Assembly (NCBI RefSeq): GCF_030209475.1
Contig: NZ_JARVRW010000010.1
Span: 1 to 64,000 of the forward strand
Length of the DNA: 64,000 nt
Direction of reading: 5' to 3'
DNA from: Microbacterium sp. lyk4-40-TSB-66
GTDB lineage: Bacteria > Actinomycetota > Actinomycetes > Actinomycetales > Microbacteriaceae
Program-made: the position numbers and the translations under genes
In this document: positions 9,062 to 17,584 of the stretch, piece after piece
How positions within the stretch are numbered: position 1 is the first letter of the stretch
Layout: the number at the start of each line of letters is the position of its first letter
Notes under the pieces: model-generated
Database searches by the model: none
What the model was told of the DNA's origin: nothing
What the model saw: only the letters and a program-made list of their open reading frames with translations

Positions 9062-9427
9062 ATGACTGATCGCACCAAGCCGGAGTTCGACGCTCCCAGC
9101 GGCCCCGCCCCCTCCGACCTCGTCATCCGCGACATCATCGTCGGCGACGGCGACGAGGCGAAGCCCGGCGACACCGTCACCGTGCACTACGCCGGTGTCG
9201 AGTACGAGTCCGGCGAGGAGTTCGACTCGTCGTGGGGCCGAGGCGAGAGCATCCAGTTCCCCCTCCGCGGCCTGATCCAGGGATGGCAGGACGGCATCCC
9301 GGGTATGAAGGTCGGCGGACGCCGCGAGCTCGTCATCCCGCCGCACCTGGCCTATGGTCCCGCCGGTGGACACTTCCTCGGCGGCAAGACCCTCATCTTC
9401 ATCATCGACCTGCTGAAGGTCGGCTGA
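9062..9427 (+). CDS. FKBP-type peptidyl-prolyl cis-trans isomerase
   Basis: This single-domain FKBP of 121 residues accelerates prolyl isomerisation in folding proteins. Typical motifs are GDTVTVHYAGV, FDSSWGRGES, IPGMKVGGRRELVIPPHLAYG and LIFIIDLLKV. No signal peptide is present, so it is cytoplasmic. The ATG is preferred over a TTG four codons earlier; TTGGAT ends exactly 6 bases before it. It ends in a terminator and appears monocistronic. Confidence 0.93.
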   Translation: MTDRTKPEFDAPSGPAPSDLVIRDIIVGDGDEAKPGDTVTVHYAGVEYESGEEFDSSWGRGESIQFPLRGLIQGWQDGIPGMKVGGRRELVIPPHLAYGPAGGHFLGGKTLIFIIDLLKVG

Positions 9428-9453
9428 CCGGGAGTTCTTCACCCGACGTTCAT

Positions 9454-9496
9454 GAACCCGAGGGGGCTCCGGCTCCCTCGGGTTCGTCGTTTTCCT
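9454..9496 (+). terminator. Intrinsic terminator after the FKBP gene
   Basis: GAACCCGAGGG (9454-9464) pairs perfectly with CCCTCGGGTTC (9475-9485), followed by GTCGTTTTCC. Confidence 0.9.
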
Positions 9497-9507
9497 CGAT
9501 TGTGGAA

Positions 9508-9522
9508 TACATTCGTGTGAAT
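9508..9522 (+). promoter_or_regulatory. Promoter, possible operator of the YceI gene
   Basis: TACATT (9508-9513) is a good -10 hexamer in an AT-rich patch. The small palindrome ATTCGTGTGAAT (9511-9522) overlaps it and would sit at the start site, a position where a repressor could act. No regulator is identified. Confidence 0.4.
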
Positions 9523-9577
9523 GGGAGTTGGCATCGTCAGGACGCCGACACGGCTCCCACAGACCTCAAGGAGTGAC

Positions 9578-10138
9578 ATGACCGACACCACTGCCCTCGA
9601 CATCCCCGGCTACAAGACCGGCACCTGGGTCCTGGACCCCGCCCACAGCGAGGTCACCTTCTCGGTGCGTCACATGATGATCTCGAAGGTGCGCGGCACG
9701 TTCGGCGTCAAGAGCGCCACGATCGTCGCCCCCGAGAACCCCTACGACGCCACCGTCGAGGCCTCCGTCGACGTCACCTCGGTCGACACCAAGGACGAGG
9801 GCCGCGACCAGCACCTCCGCAGCGCCGAGTTCTTCGACGTCGAGACGTACCCGACCATGGACTTCCGCTCGACCGGTATCCGCCTCGAGGACGGCGACTT
9901 CCTCGTCGACGGCGACCTCACGATCCGCGGCATCACCAAGCCCGCGACCTTCTCGCTCGACTTCGGTGGTTTCGGCACCGACCCGTGGGGCAACTACAAG
10001 GCCGGCGCGACCGCCAAGACGGTCGTCAACCGCGAGGACTTCGGTCTCACCTGGAACGCCGCCCTCGAAACCGGTGGCGTGCTCGTCGGCAAGGACGTCA
10101 CCATCGAGCTCGACCTGCAGCTCGCGCTCCAGGCGTGA
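9578..10138 (+). CDS. YceI family protein
   Basis: This 186-residue protein has a lipocalin-like YceI beta-barrel over nearly its whole length. Typical segments are WVLDPAHSEVTFSVRHMMISKVRG, DEGRDQHLRSAEFFDVETYPTM and the C-terminal VGKDVTIELDLQL. The family binds isoprenoid-type lipids such as polyprenyl chains. No signal peptide is visible, unlike the Escherichia coli protein. CAAGGAG (9567-9573) supports the ATG at 9578. It is monocistronic, between two terminators. Confidence 0.9.
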   Translation: MTDTTALDIPGYKTGTWVLDPAHSEVTFSVRHMMISKVRGTFGVKSATIVAPENPYDATVEASVDVTSVDTKDEGRDQHLRSAEFFDVETYPTMDFRSTGIRLEDGDFLVDGDLTIRGITKPATFSLDFGGFGTDPWGNYKAGATAKTVVNREDFGLTWNAALETGGVLVGKDVTIELDLQLALQA

Positions 10139-10175
10139 TCGTTCCGCAGCGGTCGCTGCGGGCGTGATCCTTCAC

Positions 10176-10213
10176 GAGGGCCCCGGATGCCACGGCATCC
10201 GGGGCCCTCGTCG
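10176..10213 (+). terminator. Terminator built from a GGATGCC inverted pair
   Basis: CGAGGGCCCCGGATGCC (10176-10192) is perfectly complementary to GGCATCCGGGGCCCTCG (10195-10211), a 17-bp stem with almost no loop. It follows the YceI gene and carries one GGATGCC and one GGCATCC, the motif over-represented across the window. Confidence 0.75.
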
Positions 10214-10353
10214 TGTCCGGGCGCGCGGGGACCGCGCGCTCGCGCCTCGGCACGGTGTCTGTCGTGAGGGCGGATCGCGGCGTTCGTGCGCGGCCTGTCA
10301 CGAGATCGGCGACCGGCGGTGACCCGGGCGCGCCGCGCTCCGGGACTCCTTGA

Positions 10354-11271
10354 TCACACGCTCGCGTGTCGGGGCATCCGCAGTCGTTGCTGCACCAGCA
10401 GGATGCCGACGAACACCACGGCGGCGCCGACCGGCTCGTTCCACGAGATGCGCTCGCCGAGGACGATGACGCCGAGGGCCACGCCGACCACCGGCGTGAT
10501 GTAGGTGACGGTGGACGCCCGGGTAGGACCCCACGCGCGCAACACGTTCTGATTCCAGATGTAGGCCAGGCCCGTACCGAGCATGCCGAGCGTCACGATG
10601 CTGCCGACCACCGCGGGCGTGAGGTGCATCGGCTCCGCGAGGATCAGCGGCGACAACAGCACCATCAACGCCGCCGCGGGACCGATGTACCCGAAGGCCA
10701 GGGCGATCCCCGAAAGCCCCGTGTCGCTGAGGAACCTCCGCACGTACGCGAGGCTGAACCCGTAGCAGGCGGTGGCGCCGAGGAGCGCGAGCTGGGCCAC
10801 GGTGCTGTCGCCGACGTCGGCCACGGCGCCGGGGGCGATGATCACGACGACGCCCACGATGCCGATGGCGATGCCGACCAGCTGGCCGGGCTTGAGGCTC
10901 TCGACGCGGAACGCCGCCCAGGCCATGATCGCCGTCATGATCGGGGTCGTCGCATTGAAGATGCTTGCCAAACCCGACGACACGTGCTGCTCCGCCCAAG
11001 CGAACAGCAGGAACGGTACTGCGCAGAATGTCACCGCCAGCACGCACAAGTGTCCCCAGATGCGCCGGTCGCGAGGAAGACGCTCGCGACGGATGGCCAC
11101 GATCGCGCCGAGGGCCAGGGCCCCGAAGAGCAGGCGACCGCCGGCGACCTGCGCCGGCGTCATGCCGGTGAGCGCGACCGCGATGAAGAGGAAACTCGAG
11201 CCCCAGACGACGCCGGCGAGGACGAACTGGACGGCGATCGAGACGGGGGAGGGAGAGGGACCGGATGCCAC
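10354..11271 (-). CDS. EamA/DMT-family transporter
   Basis: This protein of about 305 residues has ten predicted membrane helices in two EamA repeats (about 15-145 and 155-290), including WGSSFLFIAVAL and FNATTPIMTAIMAW in the first half. The family exports metabolites or amino acids; the substrate is not predictable. I favour the GTG at 11271 because TAGGGT ends 7 bases before it on the minus strand. An in-frame ATG at 11301 would add ten residues but has no visible ribosome binding site. Confidence 0.82.
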   Translation of the reverse strand: MASGPSPSPVSIAVQFVLAGVVWGSSFLFIAVALTGMTPAQVAGGRLLFGALALGAIVAIRRERLPRDRRIWGHLCVLAVTFCAVPFLLFAWAEQHVSSGLASIFNATTPIMTAIMAWAAFRVESLKPGQLVGIAIGIVGVVVIIAPGAVADVGDSTVAQLALLGATACYGFSLAYVRRFLSDTGLSGIALAFGYIGPAAALMVLLSPLILAEPMHLTPAVVGSIVTLGMLGTGLAYIWNQNVLRAWGPTRASTVTYITPVVGVALGVIVLGERISWNEPVGAAVVFVGILLVQQRLRMPRHASV

Positions 11272-11519
11272 GTTTCCGACCCTAGGCCCGACGCCCGACA
11301 TCGTTACGGCCGGGGCGATGCGACGTCCGGAATCCGCCGAGGGTCGGCAGTCGCACCCGGTCGAGACCGCGGTGGACGCCGGGCGCAGTTTCCCGGCGGG
11401 GTGCGGAGGCGGGTCGCGGTGCGGCTCGCGCGTGCGACGGCAGGAGGCGCGGTGGCGTGCGCGGAGCGGGCGGAGCCGGCCGATGCGGCGGGAGGACGAG
11501 CGAGGGCGGGGTGCGCCGG
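11272..11519. other. Intergenic stretch without recognisable gene
   Basis: About 250 GC-rich bases lie between the EamA start and the MFS stop, both on the minus strand. The EamA -10 element lies at its left end; I see no other supported signal. Confidence 0.5.
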
Positions 11520-12824
11520 TCAGGGCTCGGGGTTCAGCGCGTCGTACTGGCGGAAGCGGGGCGAGAAGCGCACGAGGGTGCCCACCAGCGCGAGGATCAG
11601 GATGCCGCCGAACAGGGGCGGCACCCACAGGGCCGCGACGGTGGCAAGGGTCCCCGCGTAGAGGGCGCCGACGCGCGGCCCTCCGGCCACCACGACGATG
11701 AAGATGCCCTGGAGGCGTCCGCGCATGGCATCCGGAACCGCCGCCTGCATCATCGTCGAACGATAGATGGCGCTGACGTTGTCGGCGGCGCCGGAGACGG
11801 CCAGAACGATCGCGGCCAGGACGATGAGCCCGACGGCGGCGTGCGACTCGTCGACGAGGTCGGGGCGCATCCAGCCCAGCGAGGCCGCGAGCAGCACGCA
11901 CCCGAACGCGCCGATCGACAGGCCGTAGACCTGAATGGCCCGTTCGATGCCGAGACCCTGGCGGCGGACGCGCCCGACGGGGCCGGAGAACAGGCTGGAC
12001 AGGAAGGCTCCCGCCGCCACGGCCGCGGTGAGCACGCCGGTCGTGATCGCCCCGCCGCCGAGCAGCACGGCGCCGATGGCGGGGAAGAGGGCGATGGGCT
12101 GGCCGAACGTCATCGCGATGATGTCGAGCAGGTACTGCAGGCGGATGTTGGGAGCGCGGCGCAGGAAACGCACGCCGTCGCGCAAGGACTCCAGACCGGG
12201 GCGCACCACCTCGCCCTCGGGTCGCAGTTTCGGCAGCGACCAGAGTCCCAGGAACAGCGAGGTCATGAGCAGGACGTCGAGGGAGTAGGTCCACGCATAC
12301 CCGGCGAAGGCCACGAGGACGCCGGCGAGGGCGGGCCCTGCCATCACCATGATGCCGACCGTGACGCCCTGCAGGGCCGCGGCGGCCGGCAGCAGATCGC
12401 GCGGGATCAGGCGCGGAGTGATCGCCGACTTCGTGGCCATGACGATCGAGTTCGCCGCGGAGTTGACGACGCTGAGGACGAAGAGCCACCCCACCGTCTC
12501 GAGGCCCGTCCACGCCAGGACGGCCAGGAGCGCGGTCGACGCGAACGTCACGACGGCTGCCAGCAGTGCCACGGTGCGACGGTCGAACGCGTCGGCCAGC
12601 ATGCCGCCGTACAGTCCGGCCGCGATCATGGGCAGCAGCCCCGCCACCGCGATCATCGACACCGCGAGGGTGCTCTGGGTCAGCTCGAACACGTGCAGCA
12701 TGACCGCGACCACGGTGAGCTGACCGCCGAGTCCCGCCAACGTCGAGCCCACCCACAGGCGCGCGAACGCGGGGGAGGTGGTCAGGGGGCGCAGGTCGAT
12801 GAACGCGCTCTGCCGCACGCTCAT
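11520..12824 (-). CDS. MFS transporter, enterobactin-exporter-like
   Basis: This 434-residue protein has about 12 helices of the major facilitator superfamily, in the MFS_3 (EntS-like) group. The loop GMLADAFDRRTVAL after helix 2 is the conserved MFS motif A region. These proteins export siderophores, macrolides or other small molecules; no biosynthetic genes lie nearby to suggest a substrate. The ATG start overlaps the stop of the upstream DUF167 gene by four bases, so the two are probably translated together. Confidence 0.85.
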   Translation of the reverse strand: MSVRQSAFIDLRPLTTSPAFARLWVGSTLAGLGGQLTVVAVMLHVFELTQSTLAVSMIAVAGLLPMIAAGLYGGMLADAFDRRTVALLAAVVTFASTALLAVLAWTGLETVGWLFVLSVVNSAANSIVMATKSAITPRLIPRDLLPAAAALQGVTVGIMVMAGPALAGVLVAFAGYAWTYSLDVLLMTSLFLGLWSLPKLRPEGEVVRPGLESLRDGVRFLRRAPNIRLQYLLDIIAMTFGQPIALFPAIGAVLLGGGAITTGVLTAAVAAGAFLSSLFSGPVGRVRRQGLGIERAIQVYGLSIGAFGCVLLAASLGWMRPDLVDESHAAVGLIVLAAIVLAVSGAADNVSAIYRSTMMQAAVPDAMRGRLQGIFIVVVAGGPRVGALYAGTLATVAALWVPPLFGGILILALVGTLVRFSPRFRQYDALNPEP

Positions 12825-13042
12825 GCGTCGACGTCCACGCGTTTCACGCGGGTGGCGTGCCCGCGCACGATCTCGACGTCGCGCGGCGGGACACCGAAGT
12901 GCCCGGCGAGAGCCTCGACGACTCCGACGTTCGCCGCACCGTCGACGGCGCGCTCGCGCACGTGCACGACGAGGCCGTCGGCGGTGTCTTCGACGAGGGG
13001 ACCGCGCCGACTGCCGGGCCTGACGCGGACGGTGAGCTGCAC
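12821..13042 (-). CDS. DUF167 (YggU-like) protein
   Basis: This 73-residue protein matches the small DUF167 family: RVRPGSRRG near the N-terminus, the core VRERAVDGAANVGVVEALA and the end VEIVRGHATRVKRV. The function is unknown. The GTG start is preceded on the minus strand by TAGCCT six bases upstream, so transcription of this gene and the overlapping MFS gene probably starts here without a leader. Confidence 0.85.
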   Translation of the reverse strand: MQLTVRVRPGSRRGPLVEDTADGLVVHVRERAVDGAANVGVVEALAGHFGVPPRDVEIVRGHATRVKRVDVDA

Positions 13043-13172
13043 GGGTCGAGGCTACGCCAGCCCTCCGACACCGGGTGCTGCGCGGCGGCATCCTGTGCAC
13101 GCGTGGCGGGCACGTGGCTCGTCGCGGGCGCGGGGGAGTGCGCAGCGGTTCGGTGGTCGTGACCGGATGGGG

Positions 13173-13178
13173 TAGACT
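13173..13178 (+). promoter_or_regulatory. -10 element of rpsO
   Basis: TAGACT lies 90 bases before the rpsO ATG. A start about 7 bases later would give a leader of about 80 nt with AGAAAGGGG at 13251-13259 as ribosome binding site. Leaders of this length can serve S15 autoregulation, but no known S15-binding structure was identified here. Confidence 0.6.
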
Positions 13179-13268
13179 CATGCGGTTGCCGTTTGATCGG
13201 CCGCGGATAAAGAGAGCCCACGCATCAGGCGTCGGGCGCCGCGCAATGAGAGAAAGGGGATCCCATCT

Positions 13269-13538
13269 ATGCCGCTCGAGTCTGACGCCAAGAAGGCGAT
13301 CATCGAAGAGTACGCGACGCACCCCGGTGACACCGGATCCCCCGAGGTGCAGGTCGCGATGCTGACGCAGCGCATCAAGGACCTCACCGAGCACCTCAAG
13401 GAGCACAAGCACGACCACCACTCGCGTCGTGGTCTGTTCTTGATGGTGGGTCAGCGCCGCCGTCTGCTCGGCTACCTCCAGGACATCGACATCGCGCGTT
13501 ACCGCTCGCTGATCGAGCGCCTGGGTCTCCGTCGCTAA
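13269..13538 (+). CDS. rpsO: 30S ribosomal protein S15
   Basis: This 89-residue S15 protein has normal length. It binds the central domain of 16S rRNA early in 30S assembly. The core [19 protein letters not shown], the [22 protein letters not shown] helix and the final [12 protein letters not shown] are diagnostic. It is monocistronic, with its own promoter and terminator. pnp, often the next gene, begins only at 29206 here. Confidence 0.98.
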   Translation: MPLESDAKKAIIEEYATHPGDTGSPEVQVAMLTQRIKDLTEHLKEHKHDHHSRRGLFLMVGQRRRLLGYLQDIDIARYRSLIERLGLRR

Positions 13539-13565
13539 GCGCGACCCCGCGTATATCGCTTTCTC

Positions 13566-13600
13566 GAAGGCCGTCCCACGGTGTGGGGCGGCCTTCGTCG
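13566..13600 (+). terminator. Intrinsic terminator after rpsO
   Basis: GAAGGCCGTCCCAC (13566-13579) pairs with GTGGGGCGGCCTTC (13583-13596) with one G-U pair and a three-base loop, followed by GTCGTT. Confidence 0.85.
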
Positions 13601-13729
13601 TTCCCGGATGCCGTGGCGGAGCCCGTTCGCGAGCTATCGGTGCGCGTTCGCCGCGCCGCTCGCCCATATGGGGTGTGCTCGCCCCTCGGCGCGCCCGCGC
13701 GTCTTCGCGCTGCCGCCTCGGGGTGTCCA

Positions 13730-13782
13730 CGCATAAACACGATCCGTGCGCAGAAACACGCTGACGAGGTGTTTATGCGCAC
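13730..13782. repeat. Palindromic cluster of a GCGCATAAACAC-like motif
   Basis: GTGCGCAGAAACAC (13746-13759) pairs with GTGTTTATGCGCAC (13769-13782), 13 of 14 positions, around a 9-base loop. A further direct copy, CGCATAAACAC, lies at 13730-13740, and a half copy, GCGTTTATGGC, follows at about 13789. This could be a convergent-gene terminator, a REP-like element or a protein-binding site. Confidence 0.75.
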
Positions 13783-13884
13783 GAAAGGCGTTTATGGCCG
13801 CGGGGAGCGCGTGTGAGGGGGCGAACCGCCGACAGCCGTGCCCGTTGCCCAGCCGCCCCGCCGCCCCGCCGCCCCGCCGAACGG

Positions 13885-13956
13885 CAGACCTGGCAGACGC
13901 GGCGGACCTGGCAGACGCGGCGGACCTGGTGGACGCGGCGGACGCGGCGGACGCGG
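13885..13956. repeat. 18-bp and 9-bp tandem repeats next to a stop codon
   Basis: Three copies of an 18-bp unit (CGGACCTGGCAGACGCGG and near variants) are followed by 9-bp units CGGACGCGG at 13939-13956. The array ends three bases before the stop codon of the oxygenase gene on the minus strand. A run of GCCGCCCCG units precedes it near 13850-13880. Confidence 0.85.
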
Positions 13957-13959
13957 ACG

Positions 13960-15036
13960 TCAGGATGCCGAACGGGCGGCCAGCAGATCGGGATGCCAGC
14001 GCTCGGCGACGTCGGGATGGGCGCGCAGGCGCGACTTCAGCGCGTTCTCGCCGTAGGTCGCGTGGATCGGATTGGTCGGGTCGTCCTCGACGCCGCGGGC
14101 TGCGGCGGCCAACTCCGCGGGGAGCTCGATGATGGGCAGCCGCGCGTCGAGGGCGGGGTTGAAGAAGAACGGCACCGAGATGCGCTCGTCAGGGAAGCGC
14201 GGCGAGATCACGCGGTGGTTCGTGGCCCGGAGGTATCCCTGGGTGGCGTATTCGAGCAACTCGCCGATGTTGACCACGAAGGCCCCGGGCACCGGGGGAG
14301 CGTCGACCCACTCGCCGTCGCGCTCCACCTGCAGGCCGCCCTTGCCCGGCTCGACCCAGAGCAGCGTGAGGACACCGGAGTCCTTGTGCGCGCCGACTCC
14401 TTGCTGGGGGCTCGGGTCGTCCTTGCCGGGGTAGCGGACGATCTTGATCAGTGTCTGCGGGTCGCCGAAGTGGCGGTCGAAGTACTGCTCCTCCGCTCCG
14501 AGCGCGAGCGCCCAGGCGCGCAGCAGTTTGCGCGCGACACCGGTGAGGTGATCGTGCCACTCGGCCACGATGTCCTTCAGCTCGGGCTGGGCGGCCGGCC
14601 ACAGGTTGGGTCCGATCAGGCGGGTGTATCCGGGTGAGTCGGGGGCGTCCGAACCCCCACCCGTCTCGTCGCCCACGTGCCGCGGGGAGCCCCCGGTCGT
14701 CGGGGCCCACACGGCCTCGCGCTCGGGACCGATGTCGATCTGCTCGCGCCAGTCGACGCGCCCCTGCGTGCGCTCGCCGCCGACGCGGGTGTATCCGCGG
14801 AAGTGCGGGCTCGTCAGGTTCTCGATCGAGAGCTTGTCGGCGTCGGGGAGGGCGAAGAAGTCCTTGGCCGCGCGCAGCAGGCTCGCCTCGAGCGCGGGGC
14901 TGACGCCCGTGCCGGTCAGGTAGAAGAACCCGACGTCGTGGGTCGCGGCGCGCAGCTCGTCGCGGAAGCGGGCGGCGGCATCCGGCCCCTGATCGAGGAG
15001 CGAGAGGTCGAGCACGGGGAGATTGAGGTCGGACAT
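13960..15036 (-). CDS. 2-oxoglutarate/Fe(II)-dependent oxygenase, isopenicillin N synthase family
   Basis: This 358-residue protein has a DIOX_N domain (about 5-125) and a 2OG-FeII dioxygenase domain (about 190-310). The iron ligands are H217 and D219 (AHKDSG) and H274 (TNHRV). R285 and S287 (ERIS) form the 2-oxoglutarate-binding RxS motif, so it should be active. Close families oxidise small metabolites; the substrate is unknown. TAGCCT ends 6 bases before the ATG on the minus strand. It is divergent from the iron operon, a possible functional link. Confidence 0.87.
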   Translation of the reverse strand: MSDLNLPVLDLSLLDQGPDAAARFRDELRAATHDVGFFYLTGTGVSPALEASLLRAAKDFFALPDADKLSIENLTSPHFRGYTRVGGERTQGRVDWREQIDIGPEREAVWAPTTGGSPRHVGDETGGGSDAPDSPGYTRLIGPNLWPAAQPELKDIVAEWHDHLTGVARKLLRAWALALGAEEQYFDRHFGDPQTLIKIVRYPGKDDPSPQQGVGAHKDSGVLTLLWVEPGKGGLQVERDGEWVDAPPVPGAFVVNIGELLEYATQGYLRATNHRVISPRFPDERISVPFFFNPALDARLPIIELPAELAAAARGVEDDPTNPIHATYGENALKSRLRAHPDVAERWHPDLLAARSAS

Positions 15037-15155
15037 GCGACGAGGCTAGGTCGGTCTCCCGTCGGGTGGGGCGAATATTGCCGACGATTACCACGCGACG
15101 CGCCGCCACGGGAGGGTGGAGATGCGCGCAACGGTGAATATGCGTAATCTGTCAT

Positions 15156-15183
15156 GATCAGGTGAGGCTGTCCTTACCTGATC
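15156..15183. promoter_or_regulatory. DtxR/IdeR-type iron box upstream of efeUOB
   Basis: GATCAGGTGAGG (15156-15167) and CCTTACCTGATC (15172-15183) form a 12-bp inverted repeat with one mismatch around CTGT. The inner 19 bases (15158-15176) match the DtxR/IdeR consensus TTAGGTTAGGCTAACCTAA at 14 positions by hand. It lies 46 bases before the efeU start, so iron-dependent repression is likely. Confidence 0.8.
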
Positions 15184-15228
15184 CGCAGCGCCGCGGCTCC
15201 TCTGAACCCGAAAGTCGGACCACCGCCC

Positions 15229-16293
15229 GTGCTCGCAAGCTTCTTCGCCACCTTCCTGATCGGCCTCCGCGAAGGCCTCGAGGCCGCGCTCGTGGTCGGC
15301 ATCCTCGTCGCCTACCTGACCCGCGTCGGACGCCGCGACGCGCTGCCCAAACTGTGGATCGGTGTCGGCCTCGCGGTCGCCCTCGCCCTCGGCGTCGGTG
15401 CGATCTTCACCTTCGGGGCGTACATGCTCACCTTCGAGGCGCAGGAACTGCTCGGTGGCGGCCTCTCGCTGCTGGCCGTGGCGATGGTGACCTGGATGAT
15501 CTTCTGGATGCAGAAGGCCGGCCGCTCGCTGAAGGCGGGGCTCGAGGGCGGTGTCGACAGGGCGCTGCGCGGCGGTGTGTGGGCTCTCGTCGCCATCGGC
15601 TTCGTCTCGGTTGCGCGGGAGGGCGTCGAGACGACGCTCCTGCTGTGGTCGATGGTGCAGTCGTTCGGCGACTCTCCGAGTGCACTGCTGGGCGCGCTGG
15701 TGGGCTTGATCACCGCGGTCGTGCTCGGCTGGTTCATCGCGCGCGGCATGCTGCGCCTCAACCTCGGCCGCTTCTTCACCTGGACCGGGGGCTTCCTCGT
15801 CATCGTCGCAGCGGGGGTGCTCGCGTACGCCCTGCACGACCTCCAGGAAGCCGGTGCCCTTCCCGGACCGTTCGGCGCCGGAGCGCCCATCGATCCGACC
15901 ACGGGTTCGGTCGCGATCGGGTGGGCGGGTTTCCCGTTCGGCTGGGCCTTCGACGTCTCGTCGGCGATCGCCCCCGACAGCGCGCTCGCCGTGCTGCTGC
16001 AGGCCACCATCGGGTTCATGCCCGCCATGACGTGGCTGCAGGTCATCGCATGGGTCGTCTACATCGGCGTCGTGGTGCCGCTGTTCATCCGCGGGGTGCG
16101 CTCGAATCGCCGACCGCGCGCGGCATCGACGGTGGATGCCACGGCATCCGGGTCCGACGTGTCGACGCCCACGGTCGCCACGTCCGGCGCATCGTCGCCC
16201 ACAGCCGGCGCGTCGCCGCTCGGGGCCGCCCCGTCGCCGCCCACCGCGGCCGCGGCGACCCCTCACCCCTCCGGCGCGCCCGCCGCCTCCTAG
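15229..16293 (+). CDS. efeU: Iron permease EfeU (FTR1 family)
   Basis: This 354-residue membrane permease imports ferric iron in the EfeUOB system. Both FTR1 iron-binding motifs are present: REGLE at residues 14-18 and REGVE at 130-134, on separate helices; six to seven helices follow the family pattern. The C-terminal tail of about 70 residues is a low-complexity Ala/Ser/Thr/Pro stretch not needed in the family. The start is GTG at 15229. It is first in the operon efeU-efeO-efeB. Confidence 0.93.
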   Translation: MLASFFATFLIGLREGLEAALVVGILVAYLTRVGRRDALPKLWIGVGLAVALALGVGAIFTFGAYMLTFEAQELLGGGLSLLAVAMVTWMIFWMQKAGRSLKAGLEGGVDRALRGGVWALVAIGFVSVAREGVETTLLLWSMVQSFGDSPSALLGALVGLITAVVLGWFIARGMLRLNLGRFFTWTGGFLVIVAAGVLAYALHDLQEAGALPGPFGAGAPIDPTTGSVAIGWAGFPFGWAFDVSSAIAPDSALAVLLQATIGFMPAMTWLQVIAWVVYIGVVVPLFIRGVRSNRRPRAASTVDATASGSDVSTPTVATSGASSPTAGASPLGAAPSPPTAAAATPHPSGAPAAS

Positions 16294-16352
16294 ACCCCCG
16301 GCTCCCGCGCGCCCGACGCCGCGGCATCCGCCCTCCATCCGAACGGAGCATC

Positions 16353-17582
16353 ATGACCCCGACCCGCCTCCTCGCGGCCACCATCATGGCCGGCGTCGCC
16401 GCCCTCGTCTTCTCGGGCTGCGTCGCGAAGACCGACGCTGCAGCCTCGGGAGCCCTCTCCGTGACCTCGACCGCCGACGGATGCGCCGTCTCGGCGGCGT
16501 CGGCGCCGAGCGGCACGCTCGCCTTCGACGTGATCAACAAGAGCGCGCAGACGACGGAGTTCTACCTCCTGGCATCCGACGGTCTGCGCATCGTCGGCGA
16601 GGTCGAGAACATCGCCCCCGGCGCGTCGCGCAGCCTCACCGTGGTCGCACAGCCGGGGGAGTACTACACGCTCTGCAAGCCCGGCATGGTGGGCGACGGT
16701 GTGGGCCGGGCGAGCTTCTCGGTCACGGGCGAGGCGGTCGCGGTCGAGGGTCCGGATGCCGAGCAGAAGCAGCAGGCCGTCGACCTCTACGCGGCCTTCG
16801 TGAAAGACCAGGTCGGCCAGCTCATCCCCGCGGTGCAGACCTTCGCCGACGCCTACGAGGGCGGGGACGATGCGGCCGCGCGCGAGCAGTTCCCGCGCGT
16901 GCGCGCCTACTACGAGCGCATCGAGCCGATCGCCGAGGCTCTGGGCGACCTCGATCCCCGCATCGACTACCGCGAAGTCGACGCCGTCGCCGAGCAGCTG
17001 GACTGGACCGGGTTCCACCGCATCGAGAAAGACCTGTGGGTCCCCGCGCAGGACGCCCTGAACGCCGACGGTGAAACACCGGCGTGGACCGACTGGGCAC
17101 CCTCGACCCCCGCCGAGCGGGCGACCTACGGCGACAAGCTCATCGCCGACACGCAGGAGCTGTACGAGTACGTGCACTCCGATGCCTTCACCCAGGCGCT
17201 CGACGCACAGGGGGTCGCGGGCATCTCGAACGGGGCGATCGCGCTCCTCGACGAGGTGGCCACCGGCAAGATCAGCGGCGAGGAGGACTGGTGGTCGGGC
17301 ACCGACCTCTACGACTTCGCCGCCAACGTCGAGGGATCCAAGATGGCCTTCTCTCTCGTGCGCGACTTCGCCGAGTCGAAGGGCGACAAGGGCGCCGAGC
17401 TCGTCTCCCGCATCGACGCCGGGTACGCCGATCTCGAGGCGAGTCTCGCCGCGCACGGCTCGGCCGAGGCCGGGTTCGTGCCGTACGCCCAGCTCACCGA
17501 GGCCGACAAGCGTCAGTTCACCGACCTCATCAACGCCCTCGCCGAGCCGCTGTCGCAGCTGACGGTCACGATCCTGGAGTGA
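16353..17582 (+). CDS. efeO: Iron uptake lipoprotein EfeO (cupredoxin plus imelysin M75)
   Basis: This 409-residue extracytoplasmic component passes iron to EfeU. It starts with a lipoprotein signal peptide; C23 after LVFSG is the likely lipidation site. A cupredoxin-like domain follows (about 30-130, with YTLCKPG), then the M75 imelysin domain (about 140-405) with GFHRIEKDLW and an SGEEDWWSGTDLYDF segment. Only 59 bases separate it from efeU. GGAG lies upstream of the ATG. Confidence 0.93.
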   Translation: MTPTRLLAATIMAGVAALVFSGCVAKTDAAASGALSVTSTADGCAVSAASAPSGTLAFDVINKSAQTTEFYLLASDGLRIVGEVENIAPGASRSLTVVAQPGEYYTLCKPGMVGDGVGRASFSVTGEAVAVEGPDAEQKQQAVDLYAAFVKDQVGQLIPAVQTFADAYEGGDDAAAREQFPRVRAYYERIEPIAEALGDLDPRIDYREVDAVAEQLDWTGFHRIEKDLWVPAQDALNADGETPAWTDWAPSTPAERATYGDKLIADTQELYEYVHSDAFTQALDAQGVAGISNGAIALLDEVATGKISGEEDWWSGTDLYDFAANVEGSKMAFSLVRDFAESKGDKGAELVSRIDAGYADLEASLAAHGSAEAGFVPYAQLTEADKRQFTDLINALAEPLSQLTVTILE

Positions 17583-17584
17583 GC

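Larger units (their letters stand above)
13539..13959. other. Long gene-free gap between rpsO and the oxygenase
   Basis: This 421-base stretch lies between the stops of two convergent genes. It contains the rpsO terminator, an AT-richer palindromic cluster (13730-13800) and GC-rich short tandem repeats (13850-13956). The glycine- or proline-rich frames across the repeats look like repeat artefacts, not genes. Confidence 0.7.

Noticed and set aside
13838..14056. A collagen-like Gly-rich frame on the plus strand
   Set aside because: Its repeats come from the 9- and 18-bp DNA repeats, and it runs into the oxygenase gene on the other strand.
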